Part shown: in pieces, positions 1-7,932 of the stretch
Numbering within the stretch: position 1 is the stretch's first letter
Layout of the letters: every line of letters starts with the position of its first letter
DNA from: an uncultured Actinomycetes bacterium
Lineage (GTDB): Bacteria; Actinomycetota; CADDZG01; WHSQ01
Assembly (NCBI GenBank): GCA_937863385.1
Contig: CALMBW010000019.1
Coordinates: forward strand, 1 to 64,000
DNA length: 64,000 nucleotides
Reading direction: 5' to 3'
Notes under the pieces: model-generated
Told to the model about the DNA's origin: nothing
The model's input: only the letters and a program-made list of their open reading frames with translations
Databases searched by the model: none
Translations under genes and position numbers: made by a program

Positions 1-88
1 TGTAATAAAGCCCCATGATCAATGCCGAGCTGGGCAGCTCATCGAGCCCGTGGCTGCTTGGTCTTTGCATGGTGGAGATGTCGCTCAA
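1..88 (-). CDS. 5'-end of an unidentified, probably SOS-controlled gene, cut by the window edge
   Basis: An open minus-strand frame runs from a TTG at 86-88 to the left edge without a stop (29 codons; an in-frame ATG follows at 68-70). A GAGG ribosome-binding sequence lies about 6 nt before the TTG. It is the first frame downstream of the LexA-box promoter at 133-161, so it would be DNA-damage inducible. I do not recognise the short peptide and propose no function. A second minus frame starting close to the -10 (about 32 codons) ends inside this region and is a weaker alternative. Confidence 0.35.
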   Translation of the reverse strand, partial: MSDISTMQRPSSHGLDELPSSALIMGLYY

Positions 89-132
89 TGTCCGCCTCGA
101 AGGATTTCCTGGTGGTCCGGTATGTCCCTCTA

Positions 133-161
133 ACCATACTCGAACAGACGTTCGATAGCAA
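133..161 (-). promoter_or_regulatory. LexA (SOS) box inside a sigma70-type promoter
   Basis: Reading the minus strand, TTGCTA (156-161) and TATGGT (133-138) are 17 bp apart. The spacer contains TCGAAC-AGAC-GTTCGA (140-155), a perfect match to the actinobacterial LexA consensus CGAAC-N4-GTTCG. LexA bound there would block RNA polymerase. The promoter points left, to the truncated frame at 1-88 and whatever follows outside the window. Confidence 0.75.
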
Positions 162-252
162 GCGGAAAGTCCATGTCTGGCGGGGTTTTTTCGGGGGTTT
201 TCCGGACGCTCGAGGGAGTACCTCTCGGAGGGGTGAAAAGGCTAGGAGACTG

Positions 253-1728
253 CTAGGGCGACATCTGGTTGTGGAGGTCGCGGCCTATCCGGAGGGTCAT
301 GTCGATGACTGCATCCATATGTTCGGCTTCGGTGCGGAAGTTGGTGATGCATGCGCGTTGACAGAAGGCGCCATCGAGGATGGCGTTGGAAAGATACACG
401 CGACCGTCTAGTTGACCGAGCGGCATGAGTCTCTCGTTCAACCGGTTGAGATACTCCTCGTCATCAGCTTTGCCTTGGGGAACGTAGCGGAAGCAGCAGA
501 TCGACAGCGAAGCAGGAGTCATCAGTTCCAGTTCGGGATGGGCTTCCACCTGGCTCGCAAGATACGAGGCGAGCTGTACGTCGTGCCCGATGCGCCTCGC
601 GTATGCGTCGGTTCCATGAGCGAGCAGGGACACCCAGATCTTCAATGCGTGGAACCCACGGCTGAACTGGGGGCTCAACTGGCCCATATCGACACCGCGC
701 TGAGTAAGCTCCTTGTCTTCATGGATGTATCCGGCCACGGCAGCGAACGAACGAGGCAGATCTGCGAAGTCCCGGAGGATCGCGCAGCCTCCGCTGTGGG
801 GCGTGTACAGCCACTTGTGAGGGTCGAAGGCGATCGAATCTGCTTGCTCGATGCCGGTGAAGAGCCCACGCAGCTCTTCTACGAGAACGGCGGCCCCGCC
901 ATAGGCACCGTCAACGTGGAACCACATGTCGTGGCGCTTGGCGAGAGCTGCAAGCTCTGCGAGTGGATCGATGGCTCCGGTCGCCGTGGTGCCTGCCGTC
1001 CCCGCGATGACCGCGGGGCGTATACCCGCCGCGATGTCGGCTTCGATCGCCTCCTCAAGTGCATCGACGCGCATAGCGAATCGCTCGTCCACTGGGATCT
1101 TGCGGACGTGATCGGCCCCAAGACCCAGGATGTCACCAGCCCTCGCTATAACGACGTGCGCTTCCTGTGAGCAATAGAACGCTAACTGCGGCCCTCCCCC
1201 GAGCCCCGTGGCGCGCACCTCGTAACCGGCGATGCGATCGCGCGCTGCCTTCAGACAGACGAGTGTCGCCATCGCACCACCTGATTGGACGATCCCGCCC
1301 GCCCCTTCAGGCAGCCCGAAGCACGAAGCCATCCACCGCATGAGGGCGAGCTCGATCTCGGTAGCCGCCGGGCCGAGGCGCCAACCACCGACGTTCTGGT
1401 TCAAGAACGAGGCCACCAGATCCGCTGCGGCACCGGGAACCGTCCCGGCCCCCGACACATACGCCATGAATCCTGGGTGCCCGGGATACATCGACGCCTC
1501 GAAAACGACGGTACGCAGGTAGGTCACTAGCTCGTCGTCCTCCATGCCCTGAGCAGGAACGTCCCGAAGGACCGCCTCACGCACGGTGGACTCGCGTAGC
1601 CCCCTGTCGACCGGCATCTCGGGCAACTTCTCGAGGAACTCCGCCCACATCTGCACGACGTCACGGCCTAGCTTCTCTGCTCTCTCGGAGCTCCAATCCA
1701 GGTCCCGGACAGGCTCGGGTCGATTCAT
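253..1728 (-). CDS. PLP-dependent group II amino-acid decarboxylase
   Basis: 491-residue fold-type I pyridoxal-phosphate decarboxylase of the aromatic-L-amino-acid/glutamate decarboxylase family. Visible elements are an S-G-G-A phosphate-binding turn near 149-152, His191 in the position that stacks on the PLP ring, H-V-D-G-A-Y-G-G at 271-278 with Asp273 for the pyridine nitrogen, and D-P-H-K-W at 302-306 with Lys305 as the Schiff-base lysine. Substrate (tryptophan, tyrosine, DOPA, glutamate or another) cannot be read from the sequence. It is the last gene of a four-gene minus-strand operon; its ATG overlaps the cyclase stop codon as ATGA (1725-1728), indicating translational coupling. Confidence 0.9.
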   Translation of the reverse strand: MNRPEPVRDLDWSSERAEKLGRDVVQMWAEFLEKLPEMPVDRGLRESTVREAVLRDVPAQGMEDDELVTYLRTVVFEASMYPGHPGFMAYVSGAGTVPGAAADLVASFLNQNVGGWRLGPAATEIELALMRWMASCFGLPEGAGGIVQSGGAMATLVCLKAARDRIAGYEVRATGLGGGPQLAFYCSQEAHVVIARAGDILGLGADHVRKIPVDERFAMRVDALEEAIEADIAAGIRPAVIAGTAGTTATGAIDPLAELAALAKRHDMWFHVDGAYGGAAVLVEELRGLFTGIEQADSIAFDPHKWLYTPHSGGCAILRDFADLPRSFAAVAGYIHEDKELTQRGVDMGQLSPQFSRGFHALKIWVSLLAHGTDAYARRIGHDVQLASYLASQVEAHPELELMTPASLSICCFRYVPQGKADDEEYLNRLNERLMPLGQLDGRVYLSNAILDGAFCQRACITNFRTEAEHMDAVIDMTLRIGRDLHNQMSP

Positions 1729-2546
1729 CTGGCGGGGGCGCTGCGGGCGAGGGTCACCCGATCCACTGGGTTCGCGTTGACGATGCCAACACGAGTGGCA
1801 AGTCCCCGGATCTTCACCTCGCGAGGGTGATCGAAGGAGATCTTCTTGAGACGTCGCTCGGCTAGCTCTCGCGCGGCCTCCGAAACGACGATCTCGTCGG
1901 GCTCGCAGTGATCGAGCAATCGCGCCGTGATGTTCACGTCGTGGCCGAGGAGGTCATCCTGCTCGATCAGCGGTTCGCCGGCATGAACGGCGATGCGCAG
2001 ATGGACGGGAAAACCGGGATCCTTACGCCTCAAGGCGAGCGATCCGTCACGCACCGATACCGCACCTCGGACGGCCTGAGACGCGGACGGGAAGGCCAAC
2101 AGGAATCCGTCACCAAGCGTCTTCACGATCTCCCCCTTTCCGGCTCGGGTACTTCGGGAGATAAGGGTCGAGAGCTTACCTAGGAGCTCGATAGCAGCGT
2201 CGTCTCCGTGGTCGGCGGTGTATTGAGTGAACCCCGCCACGTCGACGAAAACGATCCCAACGGTTTGATTCTGGGCGATCGCCGCCAGGCGCCCGTTGCT
2301 CACTTCGTCTTCGGCAGCGAGGCTCGCCAAGAGATGGGCGCTCTTCAAGCCAAAGACGCTCAAGCGGGATGGGTTGCGTTTCACTGCATTCGCGATGATG
2401 GGTTCGAGCGCTTCAGCCGCCGCGACCATCGTGGTCATCGGGCTTTCTTGGTTCTCGTCCATCCGCTTGCGAAGAGCGTTGGTGATCTGGGAACGAAGGT
2501 CTTCTTCTCCGCGGAGCGCCGCTAGGAGGGCTTTTCGCATATTCAT
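1725..2546 (-). CDS. class III adenylate/guanylate cyclase, soluble
   Basis: 273 residues with a C-terminal class III nucleotide cyclase domain (about 95-240) and an alpha-helical N-terminus without membrane segments. Catalytic positions appear complete: Asp102 and Asp146 for metals, Lys142 and Asp198 at base-recognition positions (an adenylate-type pair), and Asn205 and Arg209 in the V-N-x-x-A-R-L motif that stabilises the transition state. It should therefore be an active, probably cAMP-forming enzyme. The N-terminal 90 residues match no sensor domain I recognise. It lies 14 nt after the lipid-kinase gene and overlaps the decarboxylase by 4 nt. A TAACAT hexamer 11 nt before the ATG may be an internal promoter. 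Confidence 0.87.
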   Translation of the reverse strand: MNMRKALLAALRGEEDLRSQITNALRKRMDENQESPMTTMVAAAEALEPIIANAVKRNPSRLSVFGLKSAHLLASLAAEDEVSNGRLAAIAQNQTVGIVFVDVAGFTQYTADHGDDAAIELLGKLSTLISRSTRAGKGEIVKTLGDGFLLAFPSASQAVRGAVSVRDGSLALRRKDPGFPVHLRIAVHAGEPLIEQDDLLGHDVNITARLLDHCEPDEIVVSEAARELAERRLKKISFDHPREVKIRGLATRVGIVNANPVDRVTLARSAPAR

Positions 2547-2560
2547 GGCGTGATGCGATG

Positions 2561-3439
2561 TTAGGGGATGAGAAAGCGCGTGCGAGCCGCTACCTCAAAT
2601 GTGACGGGTGTCTTCAGGCCGATGATCTCTCCATCGACGTTGAACTCCATGGTGGGACTTGCTTCGACCCGGATGGAGGTGGCTCGTTCATAGACGACCC
2701 CGTCGATCTCGACGTGCTTTCCGCCCTTGACCTTGAGAGCCAACTGCAATGCAGACAAGATCGAAGGTGCCGGCATCGCGCAGCCATCCAGTAAACCGTC
2801 CGAAACGACTGCTTCGGGCCATACCTGCACCCCACCGCCACACGTTTTTCCGTTCCCGACCCCCGCAGCCACCGCGTCGCGAACCTCACGGCCCGCCAGG
2901 GCCACATCGTGTCGCTGAAGGTCACGGGCAGCGGACGCGCCCCCGTAGTAGAAGGCGAGAGGGCCAAGCCTCGACTTCGTGTCGTCGTCGATCGCCTCGT
3001 CCACCTGGACCGGAAAACCGCCCATGCAGGCATTCACGAAGTACCTCTCGGTAGCCCTTGATGAGGCGATCCCCACATCGAGGGGGCCTGGCTGGGCCCG
3101 CACCAGCGATCGGACGGCTTCGAGGGGGTCGTCAGAGACCCCCAGGGTCCTGGATAGATCGTTGCCCGTTCCCAGAGGGACAACCCCGAAAACAAGATCG
3201 TCATACGCGTGCGAGAGGGCGTTGACGGTGAGATTGACCGTGCCATCACCTGCTGCGATGACGACATAAGAGGCACCCTGGGCGGCCTTTCGCACCACCG
3301 CCGCGAAGGAGTCCCTATCGATCGGGGCAATGACTTCGACCGTTCCAAGGCCTTCTAGCTCGTTGGCCAACGCCTCGGGGGTCACTTCGCCGGAGCTCCC
3401 CGATGACTCGTTGTGGATGAGAAGGACCCTGTCCGTCAT
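2561..3439 (-). CDS. diacylglycerol kinase-type lipid kinase (DagK/YegS family)
   Basis: 292-residue ATP-dependent lipid kinase of the DAGK catalytic family. The nucleotide-binding motif A-G-D-G-T-V-N (about 68-74, with Ala where Gly is usual) and P-L-G-T-G-N-D-L (about 94-101) are present, followed by the beta-sandwich half of the fold. The frame is open further upstream, but the start M-T-D-R-V is chosen because its ATG overlaps the phosphodiesterase stop codon as ATGA (3436-3439) and the protein then has the usual family length. It would phosphorylate diacylglycerol or a related lipid at the inner membrane face; the substrate is not determinable here. Confidence 0.88.
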   Translation of the reverse strand: MTDRVLLIHNESSGSSGEVTPEALANELEGLGTVEVIAPIDRDSFAAVVRKAAQGASYVVIAAGDGTVNLTVNALSHAYDDLVFGVVPLGTGNDLSRTLGVSDDPLEAVRSLVRAQPGPLDVGIASSRATERYFVNACMGGFPVQVDEAIDDDTKSRLGPLAFYYGGASAARDLQRHDVALAGREVRDAVAAGVGNGKTCGGGVQVWPEAVVSDGLLDGCAMPAPSILSALQLALKVKGGKHVEIDGVVYERATSIRVEASPTMEFNVDGEIIGLKTPVTFEVAARTRFLIP

Positions 3440-4917
3440 GGCGTGAAGTGATCGAGGATGTGAGGGACTACATCGGTAGTGACTGGACGAAGTGGTGCGT
3501 TCCCGATCGTAGACATGAACGGGATGATCGAATCTTGGACATGGAGCGAGGCGTGGTCGCCGCCACCGCGGTGGTCGCCGCCACCGAGGTCCTTGCATTC
3601 GTAGGTCAGCGACATGGTGGCGACGATGTCGCCTACCCGGTTCAGATCGAGCGCGTGCTTGATCCGCCAGAAAGCCAACGGGTACTCCGGCGTTCGGATC
3701 GATCCACCCTCTGCAACTCCAGAGACGGCCCCGAGGTCACCCTGGAAACCCCATGAGTTCCCACGGTCATCGGTCACGTCACCTTCCTCCCAGAAACGCA
3801 GGCGTCCGCGTTGCGAGTCGACTACGTAGGTATCGCCGTCACGCCACATCGTTTGATCGACTCCTGGATGTTCAAACAAGGCTCTTGCCACCGGCTCCAC
3901 CAACGTCGCTCGGCGCTTGGGGTTCAGGTAGAAGAAGGCCACTCGCCCATTGCCGGCGATGGCCACATCGTTGCTCTTGAAACGTTCCTTGCCCCGCTGG
4001 TAAGGCACCTGCTTGAAATCATCCAGGATCTCGGGCAGATCCAAGATGTGATCTTCCTGATCCGAGATCGGGCTCTGCGAATGATCGGCGGTCACTACGA
4101 ACTCGACCCGGTCCAGGGTTTCCTCCCAGGACCCGAATGCTTCCAGCACGTAAGCGATGTGCGCATCAGCCGACGCCAGACTATCGACCTGCCCTTGGGG
4201 ACCTTGACGATGTGAGACATGGTCGTTCTCGTGAAGGTAGAACAAGATCAGGTCCACAGCCTCCTTCTCCAGTAAGCCGCGAGTGACACACGATGCATAT
4301 CCGTCGGTCGCAGAGATCCGCTTGTCCAGTCCACGTTTCGGAAGGTTCTTGTTGCATCCGTTCGAGGGACCCTTAACGACATCGGCGAAATAGTGCTCCT
4401 TAGGGCCGGGCAACGTCTTGGGCAACTGCCGGTGGAACATCAACTTCTCGACGATGTTGGGCTTCGTCCGATGGAGATACGGCCCGCGAAAGACCATGTA
4501 GTTGATCGAGGCAGAGACGCGTCCAAGGTCGTGTAACGACTCATGAAGGGTCCGCACATTCGGACTGAGGTGATGCCGGTTGAGGTTTCCAAGAGCATCC
4601 TCGACCACCTGTGACAGGCCTTCGACCACCGCAGCTCTCGGACTCTGCCCGTAGTTGACGAACCTCTCGGCGTCGCGGTCGTACCAACACATCCCTGGGA
4701 TGCCGTGCCGATCGGGCGTCTCACCCGTGACCAAGGAAGCGGTAGCCGCTGGAGTGATCGTAGGGAAGACGGCGACCCCGTCACGTGCATAGCTCGACCG
4801 AGACTTCAAGAACGCAAGGGCCGGCGCTTTCCCCCCGGCTATCGCTTGTTCCAGCGCTTCGACGCTCATCCCGTCGATCACGGTGTAAACGACGGGCTTC
4901 ACAGATTTTCCAAACAT
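3436..4917 (-). CDS. alkaline phosphatase superfamily phosphodiesterase (nucleotide pyrophosphatase type)
   Basis: 493 residues of the type I phosphodiesterase/nucleotide pyrophosphatase family. Metal and catalytic residues are visible: Asp15 in V-I-D-G-M, the likely nucleophile Thr55 in F-P-T-I-T-P, H-E-N-D-H-V-S-H mid-protein, T-A-D-H-S and a C-terminal G-G-G-D-H-x-S-L-H. There is no signal peptide, so it is probably cytoplasmic. It heads the operon with the lipid kinase, cyclase and decarboxylase, which suggests hydrolysis of a phosphodiester of a lipid head group or nucleotide; this is inference. A purine-rich GAGGAGGGG lies about 17 nt before the ATG, rather far for a ribosome-binding site, so the start is slightly uncertain. 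Confidence 0.85.
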   Translation of the reverse strand: MFGKSVKPVVYTVIDGMSVEALEQAIAGGKAPALAFLKSRSSYARDGVAVFPTITPAATASLVTGETPDRHGIPGMCWYDRDAERFVNYGQSPRAAVVEGLSQVVEDALGNLNRHHLSPNVRTLHESLHDLGRVSASINYMVFRGPYLHRTKPNIVEKLMFHRQLPKTLPGPKEHYFADVVKGPSNGCNKNLPKRGLDKRISATDGYASCVTRGLLEKEAVDLILFYLHENDHVSHRQGPQGQVDSLASADAHIAYVLEAFGSWEETLDRVEFVVTADHSQSPISDQEDHILDLPEILDDFKQVPYQRGKERFKSNDVAIAGNGRVAFFYLNPKRRATLVEPVARALFEHPGVDQTMWRDGDTYVVDSQRGRLRFWEEGDVTDDRGNSWGFQGDLGAVSGVAEGGSIRTPEYPLAFWRIKHALDLNRVGDIVATMSLTYECKDLGGGDHRGGGDHASLHVQDSIIPFMSTIGNAPLRPVTTDVVPHILDHFTP

Positions 4918-4976
4918 GAGCGCTAAGTTTCCCCCTCCTCACAGAAATCATGCGCCCGGATCACGCAGCACTCTCG

Positions 4977-4982
4977 TACCCT
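4977..4982 (+). promoter_or_regulatory. leaderless-type -10 element (TACCCT)
   Basis: TACCCT matches TANNNT and is followed by 6 nt and then the ATG at 4989, the spacing expected if transcription starts at the start codon. No convincing -35 is seen. It supports 4989 rather than the earlier in-frame ATG at 4950 as the start. Confidence 0.5.
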
Positions 4983-4988
4983 GGGGGC

Positions 4989-5564
4989 ATGGAGCAACCC
5001 TTGACTCGGCGCCGGAACCCGGTCTTCATATTCGGCACTGCGGTCCTCGCCATCACCACGCTTGCCTTGATGCGCCTGCCCGAAGCACTCGTCGAGCAGT
5101 TGCGTCGCGACCGCCCCTTCGATATCTCGCAGTCCGGCTGGATCTACAGAGGCATGGTCTTCGTCGCCGTGGCTCAGGCGGCTTACATCGGCTTCGTATT
5201 ACTGCGCGTCGAGAAGGTACAGACCGCACGATCACGTGATCCGAAGCTGGCTCAGATGGGCAAGCCAGAGTTGATGTCCTCGGTCGCCCGCAACGCCGTG
5301 GGAACGGCATTGCTAACCATCATCTACGGGGGGTCGGCTTTCGCATTGACCGGGGAGAGGGCCGGCTACTGGCTCTTCGCAACCCTGACGGCCGCCCAAC
5401 TGGCTTGGTACTTCATGCAGTGCGGACGGATCGCCGCATGGCTCGAGTTCCAGCCCGAATTCGTGGTCCAAGAAGGTACGCACGATCCGACACCCGCTCA
5501 AGACGACGAGCGCGACCACATGCCCCCACTCGCTCGCGGGGTAGTCACTTCGAACGAGCCTTAG
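4989..5564 (+). CDS. small integral membrane protein of unknown function
   Basis: 191 residues with a short basic N-terminus, then hydrophobic segments near residues 12-30, 53-70, 105-125 and 132-152, consistent with four transmembrane helices, and a hydrophilic acidic C-terminal tail. I recognise no family motif. Transcribed divergently from the phosphodiesterase operon, which might hint at a membrane-lipid context. The start at 4989 is preferred over 4950 because a -10 element lies 6 nt upstream of it. Confidence 0.65.
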   Translation: MEQPLTRRRNPVFIFGTAVLAITTLALMRLPEALVEQLRRDRPFDISQSGWIYRGMVFVAVAQAAYIGFVLLRVEKVQTARSRDPKLAQMGKPELMSSVARNAVGTALLTIIYGGSAFALTGERAGYWLFATLTAAQLAWYFMQCGRIAAWLEFQPEFVVQEGTHDPTPAQDDERDHMPPLARGVVTSNEP

Positions 5565-5913
5565 GAGTTCGTGGGAATCCATCCCCAGCCGGGGAACTCG
5601 TTCGAACTTCCATCGACTCTTGGGGGACGTAGATGATCATCGGATACTCGCATGGCCGAAACGTGAGTTCGCTCTGGTATGCGCGCAGGAGAGCCCGAGG
5701 AAAGCCGACGTCCTTTTTCAAGAGGCGATCGAGATCTAGTCCACAACCTCCGAGGTCATGGAACTGGCGCATGCCTACCGTCACTACGGCGACTTCCTGA
5801 TCGCCCAGGGACGGGAAAAAAGGCACGAGGCACCCGACGGGGACTCTTGGCGATGGGGCGCGGACTTTAGCCTCACCTGCGCCGCCGCGGATCATGAACT
5901 GACGATTCAACAC
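5545..5913 (-). CDS. doubtful ORF, unrecognised
   Basis: 122-codon minus-strand frame with no recognisable motif, no good ribosome-binding site at any start and a 20-nt tail-to-tail overlap with the preceding membrane gene. Its C-terminal 75 residues (from an internal Met) look more protein-like than the Gly/Pro-rich first part. It is listed because the stretch is otherwise empty; it may be a decayed gene. Confidence 0.2.
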   Translation of the reverse strand: MLNRQFMIRGGAGEAKVRAPSPRVPVGCLVPFFPSLGDQEVAVVTVGMRQFHDLGGCGLDLDRLLKKDVGFPRALLRAYQSELTFRPCEYPMIIYVPQESMEVRTSSPAGDGFPRTPKARSK

Positions 5914-6005
5914 ACTCTGGGAGAAGACAGTTCAGGCTGTTTCGGCACACCGCAGGATGCACTGCCCTCATCCCTAAACGATGACGGGGTGCCAACTGTT
6001 CCGGC
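5565..6005. other. poorly coding stretch of about 440 bp
   Basis: Between the membrane gene and the TolB-like lipoprotein no frame looks convincing. Short overlapping frames occur on both strands (for example 5758-6009 plus). I see no strong hairpin, tRNA or insertion-sequence end. With the transposase remnant at 7087-7290 it suggests a locally degraded region. Confidence 0.4.
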
Positions 6006-6929
6006 CTAACGTCTCCAAGCTGGGTAGAGATCAGAATCGCTACCTCGGGTCAAACGCCGCATCGAGCCACCTGAAGGGCTAATACTTGCGATATCGGCGT
6101 TCCCGCCGTAGGAGAACGCGATACTCCGCCCGTCTGGAGACCATGCAGGAAAGCGCGCCTCAAGATCTAGCCTGGTGATCCGGATCTCCTTACCGGGATC
6201 GGCCACGTTCACCTTGAATATCTCCGACCCACTGGTGTTTCGCGAATATGCGACCCACCTGCCGTTCGGAGACCAACTCGGTCGGTCACGGAATCCAGGG
6301 TGGTTGGTCAGGCGCTGGCGGGTGCCGCTCGCAGAATCAATTCGATAGATGTCACCATCTCCGCCCACGAACGCAATCCAACGTCCGTCCGGGGACCATG
6401 CGGGCGAGAATTCACGCATGCGGCTGTTGGTAAGTTGGCTCAAGGACCCGCCAGAAGTCGACACGACGTACAGGTCACTACCGTCCGCTCGGTTCTGGGA
6501 GAAAACAATCTTCTCCCCACTCGGATCGAATGAGGGGATCCCCTCTGCTCCGGGACTCGAGGCTAGCTCTCTAGATTCACCTGAGACTGTGTTCAATAGG
6601 CAGATGGAAGACTCGTAACTGTCGCCTGACCCGCACTCGTATGCGATGGCCTTTCCGTCAGGTGACCACGCTGGGGCAGACGAAAAGAAATGTGAGTCGG
6701 CCAACTGGCGGCTTCCCTTGTCTGTCGAAACCCAGATGTCTGATCCTTGTTCGCCATCCGGAGGCGTGCGAGCGAAGGCTAAAGCACCGGTAGGTCCGGG
6801 AGCGTTCAGGGAAGGCGCTTTAGCGGAGCGGGCGCCTGCCGGAGGCGCCTGGGTACGGTCTGCAGGTCCACATCCTCCACCGAGCAATACTGGAACCATC
6901 CCCGCAGCTATTAGCAATCTGAGACTCAC
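6006..6929 (-). CDS. TolB-like beta-propeller lipoprotein
   Basis: 307-residue predicted lipoprotein. The N-terminal hydrophobic stretch ends in L-L-G-G-G-C with the lipobox Cys at residue 20. The rest is a beta-propeller of repeated PD40/WD40-like blades, each with a W-S-P-D-G (or W-S-P-N-G, F-D-P-S-G) signature, five or six in all. The GTG at 6929 is chosen over an upstream ATG (6983) because AGGAGG sits 8 nt before it and it places the signal peptide at the N-terminus. It is presumably anchored on the outer face of the membrane; partner unknown. Confidence 0.8.
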   Translation of the reverse strand: MSLRLLIAAGMVPVLLGGGCGPADRTQAPPAGARSAKAPSLNAPGPTGALAFARTPPDGEQGSDIWVSTDKGSRQLADSHFFSSAPAWSPDGKAIAYECGSGDSYESSICLLNTVSGESRELASSPGAEGIPSFDPSGEKIVFSQNRADGSDLYVVSTSGGSLSQLTNSRMREFSPAWSPDGRWIAFVGGDGDIYRIDSASGTRQRLTNHPGFRDRPSWSPNGRWVAYSRNTSGSEIFKVNVADPGKEIRITRLDLEARFPAWSPDGRSIAFSYGGNADIASISPSGGSMRRLTRGSDSDLYPAWRR

Positions 6930-7086
6930 GCTCGTGCCCTCCTGCCGGTTCCTAGTCCTGAGTCGATTCCTAGTCCTGTCCATAGAGACGCACCGGCGGG
7001 GAGGGTAGTTCCATCGTCAGGATCTTGGATAGCAAGCGCTCGCGCAAATCACACAAGCACACCGAATCAATCTATGCGTTCAAACT

Positions 7087-7290
7087 TCAGGTTATCGAGG
7101 ACCACCGTTCCGAAGGAGCGAGTAGTCCGTCAGGGCCCTCGGCGCGAAACCAACTCAGCCACTTCGCCACAGTTCTCTCGGTTATTCCTGCGGCTGCCGC
7201 GGCATCCGATCGCAACCAGCCTTGATCGATGACCCACTGACACAACAAACGGCCGTTCGGCGTCGCCTTCGCGTTAGCGTGGACTCTCAC
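7087..7290 (-). pseudogene. IS481-family transposase, N-terminal fragment
   Basis: 67 codons matching the N-terminus of IS481-type transposases: an A-N-A-K-x-T-P-x-G-R-L-L opening, a helix-turn-helix with A-A-A-A-G-I-T-E-R-T-V-A-K-W-L and an R-A-E-G-P-x-G-L-L end. A full transposase is about 320 residues with a DDE integrase core; here the frame stops and no core follows before the lipoprotein gene. AAGGAGG precedes the GTG start, so the original translation signal survives. It is a relic of an insertion and cannot transpose. Confidence 0.75.
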
Positions 7291-7374
7291 CCGGTGTCCT
7301 CCTTGGGTCTGAAGGTTTCGACACCCTCAGTTCACCAAGAGGACCCGGGTGAACAACGTCTTTAGAAACTACAC

Positions 7375-7932
7375 CTAGCTACCCGGATGTTTGAAACAGG
7401 TGACCAGGTGGTCGTTGACCATCCCGGTGGCTTGCATAAACGCGTAGCAGATCGTCGGGCCCACGAAACGGAACCCGCGTTTCTTGAGGTCCTTGCTCAT
7501 GGCGACGGATCGCCCCGTTTCGGCCGGGACATCCTCCATCCGTTCGAAGTGGTTGACCACAGGTTCCCCCTCCACGAACCCCCAGAGATACGCGTCGAGG
7601 CTGCCGAACTCCTGCACCGCCGCGATGGCCGCCCGCGCGTTCGCTACGGTCGAAGCGACCTTTAGACGGTTCCTTACGATGCCTGGGTCGGCCAAGCGAC
7701 CGGCGATGTCTCGATCCGAGAACGCGGCGACCTTCTCCAGATCGAAGTTCTCGAAGGCGCGACGGTATCCATCTCGCTTGTTGAGGATCGTCGACCAACT
7801 GAGTCCGGCTTGAGCACCTTCTAGGGTTATGAACTCGAAGAGCAGCCGGTCGTCGTGCACCGGCTGCCCCCATTCATCATCGTGATAGGCGACCATGAGC
7901 GGGTCGTTGCCCGCCCACGGACAACGGATCAC
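7375..7932 (-). CDS. tag: DNA-3-methyladenine glycosylase I
   Basis: 185 residues, very close to the 187 of E. coli Tag. It excises 3-methyladenine from alkylated DNA. With the GTG start at 7932 the zinc ligands fall at Cys4 and His17, as in E. coli, and the C-terminal H-L-V-T-C-F motif supplies the second His/Cys pair. The A-Y-H-D-D-E-W-G signature is intact. A longer frame starts at 7956, but GTG is favoured by this numbering and by its GTGA overlap with the mdh stop codon, so it is coupled to mdh. Confidence 0.93.
   Translation of the reverse strand: MIRCPWAGNDPLMVAYHDDEWGQPVHDDRLLFEFITLEGAQAGLSWSTILNKRDGYRRAFENFDLEKVAAFSDRDIAGRLADPGIVRNRLKVASTVANARAAIAAVQEFGSLDAYLWGFVEGEPVVNHFERMEDVPAETGRSVAMSKDLKKRGFRFVGPTICYAFMQATGMVNDHLVTCFKHPGS

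Noticed and set aside
22-411. 129-codon plus-strand frame at the left edge
   Set aside because: It overlaps the 3' end of the decarboxylase antisense, crosses the LexA promoter in the opposite direction and has no ribosome-binding site.
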